A stretch of DNA of 39,946 nucleotides, taken from NCBI GenBank assembly GCA_003156595.1, contig PMHH01000148.1:2710-42655 (forward strand). Reading direction: 5' to 3'. This stretch comes from Acidimicrobiaceae bacterium (lineage in GTDB: Bacteria > Actinomycetota > Acidimicrobiia > Acidimicrobiales > Palsa-688). Of this stretch, positions 27,103 through 33,867 are shown piece after piece (position 1 is the stretch's first letter; each line of letters opens with the position of its first letter). Below the pieces are notes generated by a model that made no database searches, was not told the origin of the DNA, and worked only from the letters and a program-made list of their open reading frames with translations. The translations under genes were made by a program, and so were the position numbers.

Positions 27103-27825
27103 GTGGGTCCATCCCCCAACCCGACTGGACGGGTTGTGCTCGTCACTGGGGGCAACCGCGGCATCGGGCTGGCCATCGCCCGGGCCTTCGCTGATGCGGG
27201 GGACCGAGTAGCCGTAACCCACCGGGCTGAGCCGGTCGACGGTTTTCTATCCGTGCGCTGCGACGTGACCTCGGGTGAGCAGGTCGAAGCCGCCTTCAGT
27301 GCAGTCGAGGCGGAGCTCGGGCCGGTCGAGATCCTGGTATCCAATGCCGGGGTCACCGCCGACGGGTTGCTGTTGTCGATGAAGGAGGAAGCCTGGTCGC
27401 GCGTCATCGACGCCAACCTCACCGGCGCCTACCGGGTGGCGCGCCGGGCCACGTCGAAGATGATCCGGGCCCGCCGGGGGCGGATCATCTTTATCTCCTC
27501 GGTGGTGGCGCTCACGGGCTCGCCAGGCCAGACCAACTACGCGGCCTCCAAGGCCGGACTGATCGGCTTCGCCCGATCGCTGGCACGCGAGATCGGCGGC
27601 CGAGGCGTTACCGTCAACGTCGTGACCCCCGGCTTCGTCACTACCGACATGACCGCGGCCTTGTCCGAAGCTCGCCAAGCCGAGATCGTCGAGCAGATCC
27701 CGCTGCGGCGGATGGCCAACCCCGAGGAAGTGGCCGGCGCAGTCACCTGGCTGGCATCGGATGCGGCGAGCTACATCACCGGGGCGGTGATCCCGGTCGA
27801 CGGCGGTCTCGGCATGGGGCACTGA
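27103..27825 (+). CDS. fabG: 3-oxoacyl-ACP reductase
   Basis: VVLVTGGNRGIGLAIARAFADAG, NAGVTADGLLLSM, NYAASKAGLIGFARSLARE. Confidence 0.92.
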   Translation: MGPSPNPTGRVVLVTGGNRGIGLAIARAFADAGDRVAVTHRAEPVDGFLSVRCDVTSGEQVEAAFSAVEAELGPVEILVSNAGVTADGLLLSMKEEAWSRVIDANLTGAYRVARRATSKMIRARRGRIIFISSVVALTGSPGQTNYAASKAGLIGFARSLAREIGGRGVTVNVVTPGFVTTDMTAALSEARQAEIVEQIPLRRMANPEEVAGAVTWLASDAASYITGAVIPVDGGLGMGH

Positions 27826-28253
27826 TGGCGGGCCTGCCCCGGCCCGATGAGGTGCTGCCTCACCGCCCGCCGTTCCTGTTTGTCGACGAGGTGACCGAGA
27901 TGGTGCCGTCGCGCTCCGCGACCGGGCGGTGGCACCTAACCGGCGACGAGGCCTTCTTCGCCGGCCACTTCCCCGGCCGGCCCACCCTGCCGGGCGTGCT
28001 GATGGTCGAGGCCCTGGCCCAGCTCGGAGGGATCGCCCTCCTGTCCGACGAGCGCTACGCCGGCAAGCTGCCCCTCTTCGGAGGGATCGACAAGGCCCGC
28101 TTCCGTCGCCAGGTCAGCCCCGGCGACACCCTCGACCTGTACGTCGAGCTCGACCAGCTCGGATCGAGTGCGGGCAAAGGCCACGGCACAGCGCGCGTCG
28201 GCGACAAGGTGGCATGCGAGGTGAGCATGCTCTACGTGATCGTCAGGCAATAG
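27825..28253 (+). CDS. fabZ: 3-hydroxyacyl-ACP dehydratase
   Basis: [36 protein letters not shown]. Confidence 0.93.
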   Translation: MAGLPRPDEVLPHRPPFLFVDEVTEMVPSRSATGRWHLTGDEAFFAGHFPGRPTLPGVLMVEALAQLGGIALLSDERYAGKLPLFGGIDKARFRRQVSPGDTLDLYVELDQLGSSAGKGHGTARVGDKVACEVSMLYVIVRQ

Positions 28254-28269
28254 CGGCTGCCGGTCCTGC

Positions 28270-28339
28270 GAGGGATCCAGGTCCATCGAGTTGCGGACCC
28301 GGATCAACGAGGTCCGCAACTCGATGGACTGGATCCCTC
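28270..28339. repeat. Long inverted repeat, 29-30 bp arms with one single-base bulge, 11-nt loop, 17 bp after fabZ stop
   Basis: GAGGGATCCAG(G)TCCATCGAGTTGCGGACC (28270-28299) vs GGTCCGCAACTCGATGGACTGGATCCCTC (28311-28339). Confidence 0.95.
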
Positions 28340-28417
28340 CTATCACTCCAAATCGCTGGCTGCCAAACGAACCACAATGCGCTCACCGCGCATATAGATA
28401 TTTGCTTTTATAAGCAG

Positions 28418-28505
28418 GTGGCCAGGGCGACCTAAGGGTAAGGGGGACAGGTGCAGTGGATTGCTGGTGTCGTTCATTCGCACCAGCAATCCACTGCGGC
28501 TGGAC
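28418..28505. repeat. Hairpin repeat copy 1 (16-bp perfect stem 28454-28469/28481-28496 plus conserved flanks)
   Basis: Aligns with 29187-29275; conserved upstream CTA(A/G)GGGT(A/G)AGG..., loop TCGTTCATTCG, downstream TGCGGCTGGACC. Confidence 0.9.
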
Positions 28506-28525
28506 CCGGCGGGTAACCCGCCGGG
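28505..28525. repeat. Short perfect hairpin CCCGGCGGG-TAA-CCCGCCGGG abutting repeat copy 1
   Basis: 9-bp perfect arms and 3-nt loop; terminator-like; not present after copy 2. Confidence 0.85.
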
Positions 28526-28580
28526 CGGTTTCGGCAGCGGATGGCTGGAAATCAGGTCAGGAGTGCCGACGCTGGCCCAG

Positions 28581-28892
28581 TCAGACGGCTAGGGCGATCC
28601 TGAGTGCGGCGTCGACTCGTGACAACTCATCCGCGCTAAGGAAACCAATCGAGGGCCCAAGCCGTTGAGGATCGACGGCCGTCGTCTGTTCGACCAGGAC
28701 GAGGGTCGGCTGACCGCTGAGATCTACCTCGGGACGAAAGACGGCCGGCCTCGCGGAGGTGGAGGTTGGTGCCACGAGCCAGGTCGAGAGGTGGAGGTCG
28801 TCGGATTGGACGACGACACAGAATCGCCTGCCACTCTGTTCACGTCCGCGAGTTGTGCGAGGCGCCTTCAAGGCAAAGACCTCACCACGCAC
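28581..28892 (-). CDS. MazF/PemK family endoribonuclease toxin
   Basis: MRGEVFALKAPRTTRGREQSGRRFCVVVQSDDLHLSTWLVAPTSTSARPAVFRPEV...LVLVEQTTAVDPQRLG. Confidence 0.88.
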   Translation of the reverse strand: MRGEVFALKAPRTTRGREQSGRRFCVVVQSDDLHLSTWLVAPTSTSARPAVFRPEVDLSGQPTLVLVEQTTAVDPQRLGPSIGFLSADELSRVDAALRIALAV

Positions 28893-29115
28893 GAAGCGAT
28901 TCCATGTCGGCGAGCACCCTCGCCATCTCTGCCCGGTCCTCTGGGTCGGCGGTTAGCGCTTCGGACTGGGCCCTAACGACTCGGCGTTGGCGAGCGACCG
29001 CAGCTTCTACCAGTGCCGAACGGATCGCCTCAGAGACCGGGGTGCCATCTGCGGTGAGAGCCTTCAGTGCCCGTTCGGTGTCGCTGTCTGGTCGGAAGGT
29101 GATGACTCGAGCCAT
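28882..29115 (-). CDS. Antitoxin, ribbon-helix-helix type, partner of MazF-like toxin
   Basis: MARVITFRPDSDTERALKALTADGTPVSEAIRSALVEAAV; 11-bp overlap with downstream toxin gene. Confidence 0.82.
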   Translation of the reverse strand: MARVITFRPDSDTERALKALTADGTPVSEAIRSALVEAAVARQRRVVRAQSEALTADPEDRAEMARVLADMESLRAW

Positions 29116-29135
29116 GCCCGTATCCTACCTCCCTT

Positions 29136-29154
29136 GTGTTACTCAGCGTAATAC
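29136..29154. promoter_or_regulatory. Candidate autoregulatory operator of the toxin-antitoxin pair: GTGTTAC-TCAGC-GTAATAC
   Basis: Imperfect dyad (6/7) just upstream of minus-strand TAGGAT box (29127-29122), which is 6 nt from the antitoxin ATG. Confidence 0.5.
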
Positions 29155-29186
29155 CACGAGCCCGGCCGCCCAGGGCTGTCACAAGC

Positions 29187-29275
29187 GTGGCCGCGACGGC
29201 CTAGGGGTGAGGCGGGGCCAGGTGCGTGGGTTGCCGGTGTCGTTCATACGCGCCGGCAACCCACTGCGGCTGGAC
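29187..29275. repeat. Hairpin repeat copy 2 (14-bp stem 29226-29239/29251-29264 with one G-U-type pair, conserved flanks)
   Basis: Aligns with 28418-28505; lies immediately downstream of the minus-strand fabF stop (29283). Confidence 0.9.
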
Positions 29276-29282
29276 CAGCCAA

Positions 29283-30512
29283 CTACGGTCGACGAAAGAT
29301 CAGGGTTGCGTTGTGCCCCCCAAACCCAAAGCTATTGGTCATGACCGAGTCCACTAAGGCAGGGCGGGCTTCGTTCGGCACGTAGTCGAGATCGCACTCG
29401 GGGTCGGGTTCGAGTTGGTTGATAGTGGGCGGGAGCATCTGATGGTTTAGGGCTTGCACGCAGAAGACCGCCTCCAAGGCGCCCGACGCGCCGAGGGTGT
29501 GCCCGGTCATGGACTTGGTCGACGACACCGGGGGGACCTTTTTTCCGAAGACTCGTTTGAGAGCCAGCGTCTCGACCCGGTCGTTGGGCAGCGTCGACGT
29601 GCCGTGGGCGTTGACGTAGCTGATGGCGCCGGGGGCCAAGCCGGCGTCCTCACAGGCGGCCCGCATGGCGCGCACCGCCCCGTCGCCCTCGGGGTGCGGC
29701 TGGGTCATGTGGTAGGCGTCGGAGGTGGCGCCGTAGCCCGCCAGTTCGGCCAGGATCGGCGCCCCCCGGCCGAGCGCCGCCTCCCGCTCCTCCAAGACCA
29801 GGACCGCGGCGCCCTCCCCCATCACGAACCCGTCGCGGCCGGCGTCGAAGGGACGAGACGCGCGCGTGGGATCGTCGTTGCGGGTCGAGAGGGCCTTCAT
29901 GGCGGCAAAACCGGCGATAGCGACGCGGGTGATGGCGGCCTCGCTCCCTCCGCACACCATGGCGTCCACCCGCCCGGCCCGGATGAGATCGAGTCCCTCC
30001 CCGATCGCCTGGGCTGACGCCGAGCACGCGGTGACGGTGCAGGAGCTGTAGCCGCGAATGCCCCATTCCATCGCCACCTGCCCGACGACCATGTTGGGGA
30101 TGAACATCGGCAGGGTGTAGGGACTGACCCAGTCCGGACCCCGATCGTTGAGGAGAGCGGCGCCCTCCTCGAAGGAGTGCAGCCCGCCGATCCCCGTCCC
30201 GAACAACACTCCCACCCGATGCGGATCCGCGGCGACGTCGAGCTTCGAGGACTCGATGGCCTCCGCCGTCGCAACCAGCGCAAACTGAGCGACACGGTCG
30301 AGGTGTTTGGCCCGGCGGCGGCCGAATACAGCCTCGGGATCGAAGCCGACGACCTCGGCCGCGATACGGGCGGCGAACCCGTCGGGATCGAACAGCGTGA
30401 TAGGGCCTACGCCTGAACGGCCCGAGACCACGCCCTCCCAGGTCGACGCCGCCGTCGGGCCGATCGGGCTGATGGCACCGATGCCCGTGACCACCACTCG
30501 GCGAGCAGACAT
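29283..30512 (-). CDS. fabF: 3-oxoacyl-ACP synthase II
   Basis: MSARRVVVTGIGAISPIGPTAAST, VTACSASAQAIGEG catalytic Cys, NAHGTSTLPND, KSMTGHTLGASGALEAVF. The longer upstream ORF extension is spurious. Confidence 0.94.
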   Translation of the reverse strand: MSARRVVVTGIGAISPIGPTAASTWEGVVSGRSGVGPITLFDPDGFAARIAAEVVGFDPEAVFGRRRAKHLDRVAQFALVATAEAIESSKLDVAADPHRVGVLFGTGIGGLHSFEEGAALLNDRGPDWVSPYTLPMFIPNMVVGQVAMEWGIRGYSSCTVTACSASAQAIGEGLDLIRAGRVDAMVCGGSEAAITRVAIAGFAAMKALSTRNDDPTRASRPFDAGRDGFVMGEGAAVLVLEEREAALGRGAPILAELAGYGATSDAYHMTQPHPEGDGAVRAMRAACEDAGLAPGAISYVNAHGTSTLPNDRVETLALKRVFGKKVPPVSSTKSMTGHTLGASGALEAVFCVQALNHQMLPPTINQLEPDPECDLDYVPNEARPALVDSVMTNSFGFGGHNATLIFRRP

Positions 30513-30548
30513 GCCCGCGTATTCTACGGGTGCAGCCACCCGGCCCGG

Positions 30549-32918
30549 GTGCATTCGCTCGATGGCCCGATCGCGGCTAGACAACGGGGCGTGGCGCTGG
30601 TCACCGAACGGCAACGGAGTCGCCCCGAGCTCCCGGAAAGTCGGTCCTACCGGATCAAGCGAGCCCTGCTCGGCAAGCCACTCGTCACCGAGCAGCTCTC
30701 CAACGAACGGTTGAGCTCGCCGATCGCGCTGGGTGTGCTGGCCCCGGACTGCATCTCGTCCACCGCCTACGGCACCGAGGAGATGCTCACCATCCTGGTG
30801 CCGTATGTGGGCTTGGCGGCTTTCACCCTGGTGCTCCCGATCACCTTCGCCATCCTGGGCATCTTGATCCTGGTCACCTTGTCGTATCGCGAAGTGGTGA
30901 TGGTCTACACCAAGGCTGGCGGCTCCTACGTGGTGGCCCGCGACAACTTCGGGGTCAACGTGGCCCAGATCGCAGCGGTGGCGCTGCTGATCGACTACAC
31001 GGTGACGGTGGCGGTCCAGGTGGCCGCCGGTACCGACGCCCTCACCACGGCCGTCCCGGCGCTGGCGCACAAAGGGGATCAGGTGGCGATCTCCGTGCTG
31101 GTGGTGCTGGTACTGCTGTACGGCAACCTGCGCGGCATCCGGGAAGCGGGGCGGGTGTTCGCCCTGCCGACCTACCTCTTCATCACGACCACCGGCACAG
31201 TCATCGTGGTCGGGCTGGTGCGGGCCGCGGTGACCGGTCTGCCGAAGGTCAACGTCCACGCCAAGGGAGCCCTGGCGCTCGGAACTCATCACGGCAGCGG
31301 GTTCCTGATGGGCGCCACCGTCTTCGTCATGCTCAAAGCCTTCGCCAACGGCGGGTCGTCGCTCACGGGGCTCGAGGCCATCTCCAACGGCGTCGGCAGC
31401 TTCCGACCCCCGGAAGGGCGAAACGCCCGCCGGGTGCTGGTCATCATGAGCCTGACCCTCGGTTCCCTGGTCCTCGGGGTGTCGATCCTGGCTCACCTGA
31501 CCCACGCCATCCCCTATGTCCTCGGATCACCGACGGTTCTGGGTCAAGAAGCCAAGGTGGTGTTCGGCACCAGTGCCTTTGGGCACGCGGTGTTCATCAT
31601 CGTCCAGCTCGTCACCTTGCTCATCCTGTGGACGGGTGGCAACACCAGCTTCAACGGCTTCCCTTTTTTGGCCAGCTTCGTGGCCGAGGACCGCTTCCTT
31701 CCGGCCAAGCTGACCAAGCGCGGCCACCGGCTGGTCTTCTCCAACGGGATCATCGTGCTGGCTATCGTGGCGATCGCCTTGCTGCTGGTGACCAAGGCCC
31801 AGGTCGACTCGCTCGTTGCCGTCTACGCCATCGGGGTGTTCACCGGCTTCACCATGGCCGGGGCGGGCATGGTCAAGCACCACCTGGATGAAAGGAACCG
31901 CGGCTGGCGGCATCGGGTCCTGATCAACGGCAGCGCCGCGGTCGTCTCGTTTGCAGTGGTGATCATCTTCGCGGTCACCAAGTTCACCCAAGGCGCGTGG
32001 GTGGTGGTGGCGCTCTTCCCGATCATGATGTTCCTGCTCATCCGCCTCCACCGCCGCTATGTCGAGGAGGCGTCCGTACTCGGTGAGACCGCCGCAGAGG
32101 CCGCTGCCGAGGTCCGCGCCCTGCCCCGCCAGGTCGCCCTGGTGATGGTCGACCGGCTCGACCTGTCTACGGCGAGAGCCATCCAATACGCCCGGTCGCT
32201 CAGCGTCGACGACATCCGGGCGGTGCATTTCGCCATCGACACCGCCCGGGCCCAGGCCTTGGAGGACCGCTGGGTTCGGCTGGGTATGGGCCGGCTTCCG
32301 TTGGAGCTGGTCGAGTGTCCCGATCGGCGGGTTGTGCGCGCCGCCTTGGAAATGGCGGACGAGACCGCTTCGGACGGCCAGACCGAGGTGAGCGTGCTGT
32401 TGCCCCGCCGTTCGTACACATACGCCTGGAGTCGCCTGCTCCACGACTCCACCGGCGAGCGCATCGCCGCCGCAGTGAGCCGCCTCGAGCACGTCAACGC
32501 CACCATTGTCCCCTTCGACGTCGAGGGCGAACTACGGGATCGCCGCCGCGGCCGGACGGGTCCAGCAGCCGTACCTCCCACCGAGGGTGACCAGACGGAG
32601 GAGCAGCTGGACCAGCTGGTACTGTCGACTGTGCCGGGCACGACGCCGATTTCGGGCCTGCAGCCCCGCCAGCGAGCCAGGGTGGCCGGCCGGGTCAAGT
32701 CCCTCACCGTGCAACCTTGGGGCAACGTCCCGACGCTGCAGGTGCAACTGACCGATGACCACGGCAAGCTGATCGTGGCCTTCCTCGGCCGTCGCCAGAT
32801 CGCCGGGTTGGGCCCCGGGAGTCGCATAGTCGTCGACGGCACCGTGACCGAGCGGCGCGGGCAGTTGGTGATGATCAACCCCGACTACGAGTTCGTGGCC
32901 AGCGCCGAACAAAAGTAA
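30549..32918 (+). CDS. APC superfamily transporter (KimA/YdaO-like) with cytosolic extension and C-terminal OB-fold-like domain (start uncertain)
   Basis: LSSPIALGVLAPDCISSTAYGTEEMLTILVPYVG..., about 12 TM segments; C-terminal ARVAGRVKSLTVQPWGNVPTLQVQLTDDHGKLIVAFLGRRQIAGLGPGSRIVVDGTVTERRGQLVMINPDYEFV. Confidence 0.85.
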   Translation: MHSLDGPIAARQRGVALVTERQRSRPELPESRSYRIKRALLGKPLVTEQLSNERLSSPIALGVLAPDCISSTAYGTEEMLTILVPYVGLAAFTLVLPITFAILGILILVTLSYREVVMVYTKAGGSYVVARDNFGVNVAQIAAVALLIDYTVTVAVQVAAGTDALTTAVPALAHKGDQVAISVLVVLVLLYGNLRGIREAGRVFALPTYLFITTTGTVIVVGLVRAAVTGLPKVNVHAKGALALGTHHGSGFLMGATVFVMLKAFANGGSSLTGLEAISNGVGSFRPPEGRNARRVLVIMSLTLGSLVLGVSILAHLTHAIPYVLGSPTVLGQEAKVVFGTSAFGHAVFIIVQLVTLLILWTGGNTSFNGFPFLASFVAEDRFLPAKLTKRGHRLVFSNGIIVLAIVAIALLLVTKAQVDSLVAVYAIGVFTGFTMAGAGMVKHHLDERNRGWRHRVLINGSAAVVSFAVVIIFAVTKFTQGAWVVVALFPIMMFLLIRLHRRYVEEASVLGETAAEAAAEVRALPRQVALVMVDRLDLSTARAIQYARSLSVDDIRAVHFAIDTARAQALEDRWVRLGMGRLPLELVECPDRRVVRAALEMADETASDGQTEVSVLLPRRSYTYAWSRLLHDSTGERIAAAVSRLEHVNATIVPFDVEGELRDRRRGRTGPAAVPPTEGDQTEEQLDQLVLSTVPGTTPISGLQPRQRARVAGRVKSLTVQPWGNVPTLQVQLTDDHGKLIVAFLGRRQIAGLGPGSRIVVDGTVTERRGQLVMINPDYEFVASAEQK

Positions 32919-32937
32919 AAAATGTCGCGCCGGGCGT

Positions 32938-32968
32938 TTGACCTTGACACGGTGTGAAAGCGTATTAG
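32938..32968 (+). promoter_or_regulatory. MerR-class promoter: -35 TTGACC, 19-bp spacer containing dyad CCTTGACAC-G-GTGTGAAAG, -10 TATTAG
   Basis: -35 at 32938-32943, -10 at 32963-32968, 19-bp dyad at 32942-32960 matching 7/9, directly upstream of MerR gene. Confidence 0.7.
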
Positions 32969-32978
32969 TAGCAAGGTC

Positions 32979-33803
32979 GTGTTAAATATCGGAGACTTCG
33001 CTCGACTCGGCCAGATCTCACCCAGGATGCTGCGCCACTACGACGAGATCGGATTGCTGCGCCCGCAACGAGTAGACCCGGTCACGGGATATCGCTCTTA
33101 CGGGGCACACCATCTCGCCCAGCTGCACCGGCTCCTGGCCTTGCGGGACCTCGGTTTTACGCTCGACCAGATCGGCCAAATCCTGCACGACGACCCTCCG
33201 CTGGATGAGCTTCGGGGCATGCTCCGCATGCGTCAGGCCCAGATCGAGCAGACCGTCGGCGAGGAACAGGCGCGACTGCGCCGGGTCGAAGCGCACCTCC
33301 GAACACTCGAAGGGAGCAATCTCATTGACATCCAGGACGTCGTCGTCAAACCCACCCCGCCACTTCGGATCGCCGAGGCAGTCGGTAGCGCCCCGGGCTT
33401 CGGTTCCGAGAACCTCGGACCGGTGTTCGCCCGGCTCCTGCCCGAGGTGTTCAACCACCTGGAGCGGGTGGGTGCCCGGCCCGGCATCTCGGTGGCGCAC
33501 TACGAAGAGCCCGCTGATGACGGCAGCGTCGTATTGCACGCCGGCTTCGACATCGGCGACCAAGACGTCCCAGACGGTGACCGAGTCCGCGTTGTCGACC
33601 TCCCCACCATCGAGGTGGCGAGCCTGGTGCACCGGGGACCGATGGACACGGTGGTGCCCGTCTACGAGGCGCTCGTTGGCTGGATCGAGGACAGCGGGTA
33701 CCACTTGGCGGGACGAAGCCGGGAGCTGTACCACGAATGGCACGAGGATGACCCCACCCGTAACGTCACCGAACTGCAGATCCCTATCACCATGTCCGCC
33801 TGA
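32979..33803 (+). CDS. MerR family regulator with GyrI-like effector domain
   Basis: MLNIGDFARLGQISPRMLRHYDEIGLLRPQRVDPVTGYRSYGAHHLAQLHRLLALRDLGFTLDQIGQIL; C-terminal GyrI-like region. Confidence 0.9.
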   Translation: MLNIGDFARLGQISPRMLRHYDEIGLLRPQRVDPVTGYRSYGAHHLAQLHRLLALRDLGFTLDQIGQILHDDPPLDELRGMLRMRQAQIEQTVGEEQARLRRVEAHLRTLEGSNLIDIQDVVVKPTPPLRIAEAVGSAPGFGSENLGPVFARLLPEVFNHLERVGARPGISVAHYEEPADDGSVVLHAGFDIGDQDVPDGDRVRVVDLPTIEVASLVHRGPMDTVVPVYEALVGWIEDSGYHLAGRSRELYHEWHEDDPTRNVTELQIPITMSA

Positions 33804-33867
33804 GTGGCCCCGTCGAGACTCCCCGAAAAGCGTGGCATGGAGGCCAGGTTTGGGGAAGGATCGCGGC

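Noticed and set aside
28254-29282. Transposon or insertion sequence carrying the toxin-antitoxin pair
   Set aside because: No transposase or integrase ORF, no terminal inverted repeats at the outer ends, and no clear target-site duplication seen. Reported only as a hairpin-bracketed segment.
30513-31505. N-terminal extension of the 740-aa minus ORF 29283-31505
   Set aside because: FabF starts at 30512 (MSARRVVVTG...). The upstream part is an antisense shadow of the APC transporter with Gln/His/Asp-rich composition.
33205-33867. N-terminal extension of the plus ORF 33205-35961
   Set aside because: It is an out-of-frame shadow of the MerR gene. The S9 peptidase starts at GTG 33868 (VRLSYPETKTGPQVDD).
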